A stretch of 64,000 nt of DNA from Methanobrevibacter boviskoreani JH1 (GTDB taxonomy: Archaea > Methanobacteriota > Methanobacteria > Methanobacteriales > Methanobacteriaceae), in NCBI RefSeq assembly GCF_000320505.1, contig NZ_BAGX02000010.1:118281-182280 (forward strand), in the 5' to 3' direction. A program made the translations under genes and the position numbers. Positions 35,333 through 44,874 of the stretch are shown piece after piece. Below the pieces are notes generated by a model. That model had not been told where the DNA came from. It worked only from the letters and a program-made list of their open reading frames with translations, and made no database searches. Numbering within the stretch: position 1 is the first letter of the stretch; every line of letters starts with the position of its first letter.

Positions 35333-35446
35333 ATAGGTTTGAATAATTAAAATTTAGTTTAAAATCTTTTCCTTGATAATAAAAAAGTTTTATTTTAAAA
35401 AAGCCCTTTTAAAAATTTTTTGTATTATAGATTATTCAAAACCTAT
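35333..35446 (+). promoter_or_regulatory. Long-range stem in the amtB leader
   Basis: ATAGGTTTGAATAAT (35333-35347) is complementary to ATTATTCAAAACCTAT (35431-35446) with one bulge. The stem would enclose about 83 bases and ends roughly 60 bases before the start codon. Might be an RNA element or simply define leader structure. Confidence 0.5.
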
Positions 35447-35508
35447 TCACTTTTTAAGTTGGTTGTATTTAATTTATTGTTAAAAAATATTATAGAGAAG
35501 AAGATAAT

Positions 35509-36717
35509 ATGGTTGTTTTAAATCCAGGTGATACTGCTTGGATGCTTATGGCTACTATTTTAGTATTGTTAATGAGTATTCCAGGTATTGCCTTATATTA
35601 TAGTGGTCTAAGTAAAAGTAAAAATGTATTAAACACAATTTATTTAACTTTCATAGCATTTTCCGTTGCAAGTATCATTTGGGTATGTTATGGATATTCA
35701 TTTGCCTTCGGTTCAACAATAAATGGATTGATTGGTGCTCCAGCAAATCTGTTTATGACTGGAATGGGTGTAAATGATCTTAACGGTACAATCCCTGCAT
35801 TGTTATTTGTTATTTTCCAATTAACATTCTGTGGATTAACTGCAGCACTTATTTCTGGTGGTGTAGTAGGAAGAATGAAAACCTCCGCTTGGGTAGCATT
35901 TGTTATTTTATGGGTTACCTTAGTTTACGTCCCTGTAGCTCACTGGGTATGGGGTGGAGGATGGTTAATGGAAATGGGAGCTCTTGATTTCGCTGGTGGT
36001 ACAGTTGTACACATAGATTCAGGGGTAAGTGCATTAGCATTAGCATTAGTTCTCGGACCTCGTAAAGATACCACATTATTACCTCACCACTTAGGATATT
36101 CTGTAATTGGTGCAGCATTCCTCTGGTTTGGTTGGTTAGGATTCAACGGTGGATCAGGTCTTGCAGCAAACGGTCTTGCAGCAAACGCAATTCTTGTAAC
36201 TAACGTTGCAGCAGCAGTTGCATTAGTCACTTGGGTAGTTATCGATAAAGTAAAAGTAGGAAAACCAACTGTATTAGGTGCAATTTCCGGTGCAGTAGCA
36301 GGTTTAGTAGCAATTACTCCTGCAGCTGGTTTCGTTGATGTACCTGCAGCAATAGTTATTGGTTTTGTAACATCATTTGTATCTTACTTTGCATTATACT
36401 ACTTAAAACCAAAACTTGGTTACGACGATGCATTAGATGTATTCGGTATCCATGGTATGTCAGGTTTATGGGGAGCAATCGCAACAGGTATATTTGCAAA
36501 CCCAGCAATTAATGAAGCAGCTGGATTATTATACGGTAATCCAAACCAAGTTGTAATACAGATCATTGCAGCAGTTGCAACTGTTATATATGCATTTGTA
36601 TTAAGTTACATCATTGCTAAAGTACTTGATGTCACAATGGGTATTAGAGTAGATGAAGCTACTGAAGTTAAAGGATTAGATACTCAACTCCATGGAGAAT
36701 CTGGATACAGATTATAA
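35509..36717 (+). CDS. amtB: Ammonium transporter
   Basis: 402 residues, 11 TM spans. The twin-His pore is present ([11 protein letters not shown] and [11 protein letters not shown]), along with DFAGGTVVH and [12 protein letters not shown]. It takes up NH4+/NH3, regulated by GlnK binding at the cytosolic face. The glnK gene follows, but hairpins between them and a separate TATA box suggest variable ratio. NrpR control upstream. Confidence 0.96.
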   Translation: MVVLNPGDTAWMLMATILVLLMSIPGIALYYSGLSKSKNVLNTIYLTFIAFSVASIIWVCYGYSFAFGSTINGLIGAPANLFMTGMGVNDLNGTIPALLFVIFQLTFCGLTAALISGGVVGRMKTSAWVAFVILWVTLVYVPVAHWVWGGGWLMEMGALDFAGGTVVHIDSGVSALALALVLGPRKDTTLLPHHLGYSVIGAAFLWFGWLGFNGGSGLAANGLAANAILVTNVAAAVALVTWVVIDKVKVGKPTVLGAISGAVAGLVAITPAAGFVDVPAAIVIGFVTSFVSYFALYYLKPKLGYDDALDVFGIHGMSGLWGAIATGIFANPAINEAAGLLYGNPNQVVIQIIAAVATVIYAFVLSYIIAKVLDVTMGIRVDEATEVKGLDTQLHGESGYRL

Positions 36718-36752
36718 ATTCAGATTAAGATCTTCTTCAATCATCGAAGTTT

Positions 36753-36796
36753 AATAGGTTATTAAAACCTATTATCTTCATTTCATTGATGAAGAT
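36753..36796 (+). terminator. Two tandem hairpins between amtB and glnK
   Basis: AATAGGTT-ATTAA-AACCTATT (36753-36773) is followed without a gap by ATCTTCAT-N7-ATGAAGAT (36774-36796). Both have perfect 8-bp arms. No long T-run follows, so attenuation or mRNA processing is as likely as termination. Confidence 0.6.
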
Positions 36797-36880
36797 GTAT
36801 TTAACTTAAATCTCGAGGAAATAATTAATTATATTAATTTATTATAATTGAGATAATTGATTACCTTGTATGTATTGAAG

Positions 36881-36910
36881 TATATATAACATTAGAATTA
36901 TATATGGAGT
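36881..36910 (+). promoter_or_regulatory. Probable separate promoter of glnK
   Basis: TATATATAAC at 36881-36890 is placed about 55 bases before the ATG; a second TATATATGG lies at 36899. No GGAA-N6-TTCC site is near it. Confidence 0.4.
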
Positions 36911-36935
36911 TTGTAAAATCATAAATTTTTTATGA

Positions 36936-37283
<348 letters not shown>

Positions 37284-37336
37284 TAGTATTCTTCTTTAAA
37301 CATTTTTGTTAACTATATAAATCACACAAAACACGG

Positions 37337-37362
37337 GAAAGTACTATTATTATAGTATTTTC
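37337..37362 (+). terminator. Hairpin after glnK
   Basis: GAAAGTACTA pairs with TAGTATTTTC (10 bp, one G-U; loop TTATTA), 53 bp after the glnK stop. Confidence 0.6.
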
Positions 37363-37740
37363 TAATTTACCTTATATTACTGGATTCATATTTATGGAAT
37401 GTTTGATTAAATTAAATTTTTTATCTTGCCTCTGATTGTTGTTAATTCCTTTTAATTGTATTTTTGTATAATTTAATCAATCATTCTTTATTTTTTTTAT
37501 TTTTATTATTTTGCTATTTTTTATTAAAACTAGGTTTTAATTTTATTTTTAAAAATTGATTGGAATTGATTTCTATTTTAAACTATGCTTAAGATATAAA
37601 TAGAGTTTTAAGAAATCTTTCTAGAAAAGTTAAGAGTTTAAATTAAAGGATTGAATTTAAAAATAATTATTTAAAATAAGTTTGTTTATAATTTGAGTTT
37701 AAAAAGAACATGAAAATAAAAAATTAAAAAATTTTTGATT
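37363..37740. other. Convergent spacer, no gene seen
   Basis: About 380 bp between convergent glnK and the S26 peptidase gene. AT-rich, no ORF or repeat. Confidence 0.4.
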
Positions 37741-38391
37741 TTAAACATTTAAATTAGTGTTATTGGTAATATTGGATATTTTGACAACACCAATTATATT
37801 GTTTTTATTAACCCAGGTTTTAATTCCCGCTTCTTTAATGGTATAACCATCCTCGTATCGGTATTTAACTTCTTTATTATCACTAGTTAAATAAACCTCG
37901 TTACCATTAACCTGACTTACCCTTTTTATGATACGTCCATATTCGGGACTATCTGCAACTACGCAGTCTCCAACGGAAACATCATGGGTTTTATTTACAA
38001 TAACGGATTCTCCATCATGAAATGTTGGTACCATTGAAGTACCTTGCACATTAAAAAACATTGGTAAGGTATCGTCACCAAACTCGGATCTAATGTTAAT
38101 TTCTGTGTTAGTATAACCATATTTCTGTGTTATGTTGGAAACTCCTGATTTAATACTGTCCACAGTAGAATTCTCATTGATCATTTCCTCTTTTACATAG
38201 TTTGTAATGTCACTATTCATTTGATCATTATCTTCTAAGAAGTTAAGAGTATGAATATCCGATTTCACTGTTACGCCATTGAGTTTTAAATCAACAATTA
38301 AAGCATCATTAAAACTCATAAATCCTATGGTTCCAATTATAGCCAATATGATTATAATAAATGAAAGAATCCATTTGGTATGATTTTTCAT
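37741..38391 (-). CDS. Membrane-anchored S26/S24-type signal peptidase
   Basis: 216 residues. One TM anchor at about 7-27, a 90-residue extracellular spacer, then the peptidase core with nucleophile Ser119 in VQGTSMVPTFHDGE and general-base Lys156 in YGRIIKRV. A catalytic Ser/Lys dyad like bacterial signal peptidases rather than the Ser/His of most archaeal enzymes. It would cleave secreted precursors outside the membrane; the N-terminal spacer is unusual. Monocistronic. Confidence 0.8.
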   Translation of the reverse strand: MKNHTKWILSFIIIILAIIGTIGFMSFNDALIVDLKLNGVTVKSDIHTLNFLEDNDQMNSDITNYVKEEMINENSTVDSIKSGVSNITQKYGYTNTEINIRSEFGDDTLPMFFNVQGTSMVPTFHDGESVIVNKTHDVSVGDCVVADSPEYGRIIKRVSQVNGNEVYLTSDNKEVKYRYEDGYTIKEAGIKTWVNKNNIIGVVKISNITNNTNLNV

Positions 38392-38656
38392 TTAAACACC
38401 ATATTATTGTGAGTAATTTAAAAATTAGTTTTAAACTTTAATTAACTTATTTAATTTAAAAGTTTCTAAAGATTTTTTTTTGTTTAGAATGTGTCATGTT
38501 TTAAGTTTTTTAAAATGTCTTTTTATTTATTTGATTTATTAGAAGTTATTTGATAATATTTTAGTTAAGAATTATCTAATTGATTTATTGGGAGTTTTTT
38601 GAGTATTTTAGTTAAGAGATATTAAGGTAAATTGTATTATGGATAATTGGGTTAAT

Positions 38657-39349
38657 CTAATTAATATCATCTAACTCGTCATCATCCATAATATCCATGT
38701 TCAATAGCATTTTCATAGTTTCAATATCTAATTGTCCAGGTGCTGTAACATCCCTTCCTGCAGCAAATGTTATCGGTGAATTAAATTTGGATGCCATGAC
38801 ACGTGTATAGCTTCCGAGTTCTCCCATTGAAATTGCAATGGTATCATCAAATCTTGAAAGTATTGCCAGTATGACTAGTGTATCCTCTAATTTCTCAGGC
38901 ATTACAGCAACTTTTGCAATGTCTCCAATCTGTTTTTCCTTCTCAACTATGTAGGTTAACTCATTTAATTCAGGTGTTTTTTCAAAGTTGTGATAGGAAA
39001 TAATGGTTTTTGTACCAGTATTTTTGATTTCCTCGATATACTTATCATCTGTTACAAGCTCTATGTCAATATAGTCAACATATGGTGCAATGGATTTTAG
39101 AAGTTCAACTCTTTCCTTTTCACTACCTTTAAAGGAGCCCCCTTCAATATCAATTCTATTGGTTGCAATCATTGGGAAGTTGATTTCCTTTGCAATTTCA
39201 ACAATTAAATCACTTGTAGGATTGTTCATTGCATCAATGCGGAATTCAAGAATATCTGCACCTTTACGTATACAGTCATGTGCAACTTCAATTACATCCT
39301 CTTTCTCTTTCTGAGCAATTGGTATAGCTATCTTTGTTTGTGAGTACAT
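38657..39349 (-). CDS. aroD: 3-dehydroquinate dehydratase, type I
   Basis: 230 residues: CIRKGADILEFRIDAMNN, TNRIDIEGGSFKGSEKERVELL, ISYHNFEKTPE with the catalytic His, KVAVMPE with the Schiff-base Lys, and SMGELGSYTRVMASKFNSPITFA. It dehydrates 3-dehydroquinate in the shikimate pathway. Divergent from the gene at 39579 with 230 bp between. Confidence 0.95.
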   Translation of the reverse strand: MYSQTKIAIPIAQKEKEDVIEVAHDCIRKGADILEFRIDAMNNPTSDLIVEIAKEINFPMIATNRIDIEGGSFKGSEKERVELLKSIAPYVDYIDIELVTDDKYIEEIKNTGTKTIISYHNFEKTPELNELTYIVEKEKQIGDIAKVAVMPEKLEDTLVILAILSRFDDTIAISMGELGSYTRVMASKFNSPITFAAGRDVTAPGQLDIETMKMLLNMDIMDDDELDDIN

Positions 39350-39578
39350 TTTAACATCTAACTAAATTCTTTATTTTTAAAAAATTAAAAACTAATTTTT
39401 AAATTACTTAATAATATATTTTAAGTTATTAGATATTAAATTTTATTACACATGTTCCCTAATTTAGGATTTTTAAGTAAATTATAAAATAATAAATAAT
39501 ATTAATTTTAAAAATTATAATTAATTAGATTTAGTAATTTTAAATGATTCGATTAATTAAATAAAAAAAGGGTGTATT

Positions 39579-40304
39579 ATGAAACTTACAGTATTTGGAG
39601 CAGATATATCTTCTAATGATGTTTCTTGTAGTAAATCTTTGATTAAAAATATAAATAAAGATATTCCAAAATTATTAGATTTGGGTGCTTATAAAGCAGC
39701 TTTAACAAATGTAACCGGTGATGATTTGGTGATTGCCGCTTATGTTGAAGATGATTTACTTGAGGAAGTTAATAGGGGCATCATTCATTTGATGAGGGAT
39801 AATGCTGAAAATCTCGGTGATTTGACAGGTATTTCTGAGGATAAAGAAAGTGCTGGTGAAGGAGTATCCTATGCTGAGGCTGATATTCAAGATGATATCT
39901 ATCCTGATAGCGTAATTTTACATTTTGATACATATGGTGGAGAACCATTTGTTGAAGACGTTGCGAATTCAACAATTCAAGCTGCCTCAAATTTCTTTGC
40001 AGTACATGATGTGTGTAAACCGATAAGTGGTAAGGTTAGAAAGATTCCCGGTGTAGGATATGTATCTAATGAAACAGATGATCCTGTAGTCTGTGCTACA
40101 GTAAATGGTTTGGAATCTATGGGTACTATAGCTTTTTCAATGATTGGTGCAGCACTTGGTTGTAAGAATACTTATCTTGTAGAATATGGTACTCCTTGTA
40201 ATGTAATTCCTGGAAGTGTAATTGTAAGTGCAACAGCTTTCATGAATGGAAATACCCTTGATTTAGCTGTTCCATTTGAAAACAAAACAAGAATTTTAAG
40301 ATAA
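39579..40304 (+). CDS. Conserved methanogen protein of unknown function
   Basis: 241 residues, soluble. Starts MKLTVFGADISSNDVSCSKSLIKN, with a central HFDTYGGEPFVEDVANSTIQAASNFFAVHDVCKPISGKVRKIPGVGY and a C-terminal ALGCKNTYLVEYGTPCNVIPGSVIVSATAF. Gly/Cys-rich, conserved-looking text suggests an enzyme. I do not recognise the family with confidence. Next to aroD and sucD. GGGTGTATT precedes ATG. Confidence 0.6.
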   Translation: MKLTVFGADISSNDVSCSKSLIKNINKDIPKLLDLGAYKAALTNVTGDDLVIAAYVEDDLLEEVNRGIIHLMRDNAENLGDLTGISEDKESAGEGVSYAEADIQDDIYPDSVILHFDTYGGEPFVEDVANSTIQAASNFFAVHDVCKPISGKVRKIPGVGYVSNETDDPVVCATVNGLESMGTIAFSMIGAALGCKNTYLVEYGTPCNVIPGSVIVSATAFMNGNTLDLAVPFENKTRILR

Positions 40305-40793
40305 TTCCTAATTTTTATAACTTTTTTTAATTTTCTTAAATATAATAATTAGCTATTTTTATAATTTTGAATTACTTTTTTTTAATTATTTCATGATAAT
40401 TATTCAAGTTTAGCTATTTTTATAATTGAGAATTGTTTTTTATTATCTGTAATGATTAATATAGAATGGAATGTTGACTTTAAGTCTTTGTATAATCTTT
40501 TGTATTAATTTTATATTAAATAGCCTTAATTTCTTTTAATGCTTTAAAGTACAGTTTTTATATTCTATTCTAAAAGTCTATTATTTCTTGATTAAATTAC
40601 CTTTTATATTTAGAAACTTTTATTAATTAATAGATATAAAGTAAATATATTATATAATGATTAAATATTATATTTAAATTAATTTTTATATTTCTAAATT
40701 ATTGTGTGTTAAAATAAGGGTTTTTAAAAAACTTGTTATGGTTTAGATTTTCAAATAAAGTAATTATAAATTTAAGAATAGTTACGTGATAAT
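40305..40793. repeat. Gene-free spacer with a 61-bp-period duplication
   Basis: TTAGCTATTTTTATAATT occurs at 40349-40366 and 40410-40427 with similar text following (GAATTACTTTTT / GAGAATTGTTTTT). The remainder is AT-rich, with TATA-like TTTATATTTAG at 40599 and TATATTATATAATG near 40646. No ORF. Confidence 0.6.
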
Positions 40794-41660
40794 ATGATTT
40801 TGTTAGATAATGATACTAAGATTTTAGTTCAAGGAATAACAGGTAAACAAGGTTCATTCCATACACAGCAAATGCTTGAATATAATACTAATATTGTGGC
40901 AGGTGTAACTCCGGGTAAAGGAGGACAAGAACACTTTGGTGTACCTGTTTATAATTCTATTCGTGAAGCAAAAGAAAATGAAGACATTAATTCTTCCATT
41001 ATTTTTGTACCAGCACCTTTTGCAAAAGATGCTGCATTTGAATCAATTAAAAACTTTGATTTAGTTGTAATAATAACAGAACATATTCCAGTTCATGATA
41101 CAATGGAACTTGTCGAATATGCTAAAAGGAACAATACAACTGTTATAGGACCTAACACTCCAGGAATCATTACACCAGGTGTTGGTAAAATGGGAATCAT
41201 GCCAACCCATATTTTTGAAAAGGGAAATGTTGGAGTTATCTCCCGTAGTGGAACATTAACCTATGAGGTTGCAAGTCAACTTACAAGGGCGAACATTGGT
41301 CAAAGTACTTGTCTTGGTATTGGTGGAGATCCTGTAGTGGGTACAGATTATACACAGGTTCTTCAAATGTTTGAAGATGATGACGATACTGATGCAGTTG
41401 TACTTATAGGTGAAATAGGTGGAAATGCTGAGGAAAAGGCAGCAGAATATATTAGGGATAATATTTCAAAACCTGTAGTTTCATATATTGCAGGAAGAAC
41501 TGCACCTCCAGGTAAAAGAATGGGACACGCAGGTGCTATTATTGAAGGTAGTAGTGGAACTGCAAAAACAAAAACCGAAACTTTTGAGAAGGTTGGAGTT
41601 CATGTTGCTAAAAAACCTTCAGAACTTGTAGATTTACTTCATCAAGCTGGAATTAATTAA
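40794..41660 (+). CDS. sucD: Succinyl-CoA synthetase alpha subunit
   Basis: 288 residues: the N-terminal CoA-binding Rossmann domain ([17 protein letters not shown]), [22 protein letters not shown], and the phospho-His loop [21 protein letters not shown] with the catalytic His near 247. It interconverts succinyl-CoA and succinate in the incomplete TCA cycle. No beta subunit nearby. HMG-CoA reductase follows 53 bp later. Confidence 0.96.
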   Translation: MILLDNDTKILVQGITGKQGSFHTQQMLEYNTNIVAGVTPGKGGQEHFGVPVYNSIREAKENEDINSSIIFVPAPFAKDAAFESIKNFDLVVIITEHIPVHDTMELVEYAKRNNTTVIGPNTPGIITPGVGKMGIMPTHIFEKGNVGVISRSGTLTYEVASQLTRANIGQSTCLGIGGDPVVGTDYTQVLQMFEDDDDTDAVVLIGEIGGNAEEKAAEYIRDNISKPVVSYIAGRTAPPGKRMGHAGAIIEGSSGTAKTKTETFEKVGVHVAKKPSELVDLLHQAGIN

Positions 41661-41713
41661 TTTTGCTATGTTCTTTTGGTTTAATAATAGTTTATGAGTG
41701 GTTAGGTTATAAA

Positions 41714-42919
41714 ATGGATAAATCTCAAATTATTGAAAAATTACTCAATGGTGAAATGAAACTTTACCAGATAGAAAAATACACTGATTCTATTGACGAG
41801 GCTGTTGATGTTAGAAGGGAATTTATTGAAAAATATACCTCTACTAGTCTGGAAAATGTTTCACATTATACCCTTGATATGGATAATGTATTTAAGAAGA
41901 ATATTGAAAATCCGATTGGTGCAATCCAATTACCTCTTGGTGTGGCAGGACCATTATTGATAAATGGTGAGGAGGTAAATGGGGAATTTTACATACCCCT
42001 TGCAACATCAGAAGGTGCACTTGTAGCATCCATTAACAGAGGATGCTCTACCATTAAAGCGTCTGGCGGTGTCAATGCTAGAATTATTGATGATAAAATG
42101 ACAAGGGCACCTGTTATTAAAGCACCTTCTGCTGTGGATGCATTAAATGTTAAAAAATGGTTTGAGGATAATTTCAAAGAACTTAAAGAGATTGCGGAAT
42201 CTACTACCTCACATGGAAAATTGCTTAAGATAGATCCAATATTTGTTGTTGGGGATTATATTTATCCAAGATTTGTATACTCTACTGGTGACAGTATGGG
42301 TATGAATATGGTTACCATTGCAACGGAAAAGGTATTAAACAAAATGGCAGAGGAAACAAATGCCGTACATATTGCATTAAGTGGTAATGTATGTGTTGAT
42401 AAAAAACCTGCATCCATTAATATGATTGAAGGTAGAGGAAAGTCACTTGTTGCAGATATATTAATTCCAAAAGATGTTGTGGAAGCTAAATTAAAAACCA
42501 CTGCTGCAGCTATTGCGGAAGTTAATACGGCTAAAAACTTATTGGGATCTGCTGTTGCAGGTAGTATGGCTTATAATGCTCATTATGCAAATATGATTGC
42601 TGCTATTTTCCTTGCAACAGGTCAGGATGCGGCTCATGTAAGTGAAGGTTCTATTGGAATTACAACGGCAGAGGATAGGGACGGGGATTTATATTTCTCT
42701 GTAAATATGCCTGATGTTCCTATTGCAACCGTTGGTGGGGGAACTTCCCTTGCAACAGCTAGCGAAGGTCTTAATATTCTAGGTGTAAAAGGTGATGGTG
42801 GAGCTCGTAAATTTGCAGAAATCGTTATATCTACTGTACTTGCAGGAGAACTTTCACTTTTAGGTGCACTTGCAGCAGGTCACCTTGCAAGAGCTCATCA
42901 GCAGCTGGCTAGAGGTTAA
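41714..42919 (+). CDS. hmgA: HMG-CoA reductase, class I type
   Basis: 401 residues from ATG 41714 (an in-frame extension to 41663 has no support). Catalytic features: LATSEGALVASINRG with the Glu, SGNVCVDKKPASIN with the Lys, a conserved Asp in GQDAAHVSEG, and C-terminal LAAGHLARAHQQ with the His. NADPH-dependent reduction of HMG-CoA to mevalonate, first committed step to archaeal isoprenoid lipids. Overlapping operon with a TetR regulator 17 bp downstream. Confidence 0.97.
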   Translation: MDKSQIIEKLLNGEMKLYQIEKYTDSIDEAVDVRREFIEKYTSTSLENVSHYTLDMDNVFKKNIENPIGAIQLPLGVAGPLLINGEEVNGEFYIPLATSEGALVASINRGCSTIKASGGVNARIIDDKMTRAPVIKAPSAVDALNVKKWFEDNFKELKEIAESTTSHGKLLKIDPIFVVGDYIYPRFVYSTGDSMGMNMVTIATEKVLNKMAEETNAVHIALSGNVCVDKKPASINMIEGRGKSLVADILIPKDVVEAKLKTTAAAIAEVNTAKNLLGSAVAGSMAYNAHYANMIAAIFLATGQDAAHVSEGSIGITTAEDRDGDLYFSVNMPDVPIATVGGGTSLATASEGLNILGVKGDGGARKFAEIVISTVLAGELSLLGALAAGHLARAHQQLARG

Positions 42920-42936
42920 ATATTTCAGTGGTTTCC

Positions 42937-43497
42937 ATGTCAAAAAAGGAAGAGGTTGACAATGCCCTTGTCGAGGCATTTAAAAAGTTGCTTAAAACAA
43001 ATTCTTATGATGATATAAAAATTATAGATATTTGTAGGGAAGCTAATATTCCAAGAAGTACCTTTTATTATCATTTTGAAGATAAGGAAGAGTTGTTAGA
43101 ATATTTTTTTAAAGTTATAACTGATGGTTATGGGGATAAAATAACTAATTCCAGTTCCCTTTCATCAATGGAATACAGAAAGAATATGGTAAACATTACT
43201 GTAGACTATTTGAATCAGAATAAAGATTTATTTAGCTATTTTTCAAAAAATTCCAATAAAATACTATTTTTATCCCACTTTTTTGATTTGATGGAAAATA
43301 ATCTATTTAAAAAATTAAGTGAAGGGGAAGAAAAGGGTCTTATTTATAATGCGCCTGCAGATTACATAACTCAGTGGATTATTGGAGGAATGATGAAAAT
43401 ATCCTATTACTGGATTGATAACTTAGATAAATACACAGTGGAGGATTTGCATAAATATCTGTCTGAATTATCCATATTATATGTTAAACTAAGTTAA
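42937..43497 (+). CDS. TetR-family transcriptional regulator
   Basis: 186 residues. N-terminal HTH: ALVEAFKKLLKTNSYDDIKIIDICREANIPRSTFYYHFEDKEELLEYFF, and a helical C-terminal ligand domain. TetR proteins bind small hydrophobic ligands. It follows hmgA by 17 bp and is probably co-transcribed, so it could sense an isoprenoid or acyl intermediate. Start ATG 42937 is used over GTG 42928. Confidence 0.88.
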   Translation: MSKKEEVDNALVEAFKKLLKTNSYDDIKIIDICREANIPRSTFYYHFEDKEELLEYFFKVITDGYGDKITNSSSLSSMEYRKNMVNITVDYLNQNKDLFSYFSKNSNKILFLSHFFDLMENNLFKKLSEGEEKGLIYNAPADYITQWIIGGMMKISYYWIDNLDKYTVEDLHKYLSELSILYVKLS

Positions 43498-44087
43498 TCA
43501 TTTTTTCACTATTCCCAAAAATTTATTTAATTATTCAATAAACTTTTATAATAATTAAAAATATTTTTTCTTTGTTGGTCTATGTCAATTAATTTTATTT
43601 ATTTCACTGTTTTTGTTTTAATTTTTAAATTATTATTGTTTTAAGACAGTTTTTTTATTTAAAATTTATACATGTGTGTAAGTCTATTTTTATTTAATAT
43701 GCACATTGTCCATGTTTTTTTTAAATTTCCCAAAAATCATAGGGTGTAAAATTTTTTTTTCATGTATTAAAATACAAGAAAATTCTATAAATCAATATAT
43801 TAATTTAACTGCTATTCTATTTTCTGTATATGAAATTCGATTTTTTTTTATTGAATCTTATAATTTTTTCTTTAGTGTCTTTTCCCTGAAATACTTGAAC
43901 ACATGTTTTATTTATTATTGAACATTTTATAGTTTTATAAAAAATAAATATATAATTATTTATATTTTATTTATTTATATATATTTTTATTCAATTTTAA
44001 TAGGATTATTTATTAATGTGTATTTTTATATTATGTTTAAGGAGTTATAAAATTATAACTTTTAAAAGGTATTAGGTGGTGTAAATT
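43498..44087. other. Gene-free spacer, extremely AT-rich
   Basis: 590 bp. One 71-codon frame (43706-43921) is low-complexity and I do not support it. TATA-like TTTATATATATTTTTA at about 43974 and TTTTTATATTATG near 44024 are candidate promoters for fno. AGGTGGTG is its ribosome site. Confidence 0.45.
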
Positions 44088-44768
44088 TTGACAGTAAGCG
44101 TAATTGGTGGTACCGGACCGCAAGGTTTAGGTATTGCGAAAAGATTGGCTATTGCAGGTGAGGAAGTAATTGTCGGATCACGTAAGGAAGAAAAAGCTAT
44201 TAAAATAGTTGAGGAGACACTTGAGGAACTAAAAGATTATGATATAAAAATTAAAGGTTTGGCTAATGGGGATGCTGCAAAAGAAGGGGACATTCTCATT
44301 ATGACTGTACCTTTACAAGCTCAAAGCGCTACTTTAAAAACTATTAAGCCATTTGTAAAAGGTAAAATCCTTTTAGATGCTACAGTTCCTTTGGAAACTG
44401 CTATTGGAGGTAAAGTTTCGAGGATTATTAAATTACCTGAAGGATCTGCAGCTGAAAGAACGGCTCAACTTCTTGAAGGTGAAGACGTAAAGGTAATTGC
44501 GGCTTTTAATAATATCAGCAATAGTTTGCTTTTGAATATTCCGGAACCTATTGACTGTGATTGTATTATTGCAGGGGATGATAAAGATTCAAAGGATATT
44601 GCAAAGGACTTGATTGAAAAAATTCCCGGTATAAATGTGATTGATGCTGGTGCTCTTGAAAAGGCACAATTAATAGAGGTGGTAACTCCTCTTCTAATTG
44701 GATTAAATATTAAATATAAATCCCAATTTGGTGGATTCAGACTTACGGGGATAGATTACAATAAATGA
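44088..44768 (+). CDS. npdG: F420H2:NADP+ oxidoreductase
   Basis: 226 residues from TTG 44088. N-terminal NADP-binding IGGTGPQGLGIAKRLA and GSRKEEKA (Arg for the 2'-phosphate), MTVPLQAQ, and the F420-site region with EGSAAERTAQLLE and NNISNSLL. It reduces NADP+ with F420H2 in the cytosol, supplying NADPH for e.g. HMG-CoA reductase. Known relatives have the same length. Confidence 0.93.
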   Translation: MTVSVIGGTGPQGLGIAKRLAIAGEEVIVGSRKEEKAIKIVEETLEELKDYDIKIKGLANGDAAKEGDILIMTVPLQAQSATLKTIKPFVKGKILLDATVPLETAIGGKVSRIIKLPEGSAAERTAQLLEGEDVKVIAAFNNISNSLLLNIPEPIDCDCIIAGDDKDSKDIAKDLIEKIPGINVIDAGALEKAQLIEVVTPLLIGLNIKYKSQFGGFRLTGIDYNK

Positions 44769-44874
44769 ATTTAAAATTTTTAATTGAATTAAATGAATCA
44801 AGAATCTTTAAAAGATTTTTTTAAGGACAATTGATTTTATTTTTTAAAAAAATTGGTTAATGGAGGATATAAAA

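Noticed and set aside
41663-41713. N-terminal extension of HMG-CoA reductase
   Set aside because: No ribosome site and the extension overlaps the sucD end region; ATG 41714 begins typical sequence.
43706-43921. 71-codon open frame in the spacer before fno
   Set aside because: Composition is Phe/Ile/Asn/Tyr-rich as expected from random AT-rich DNA, with no ribosome site and no domain-like text.
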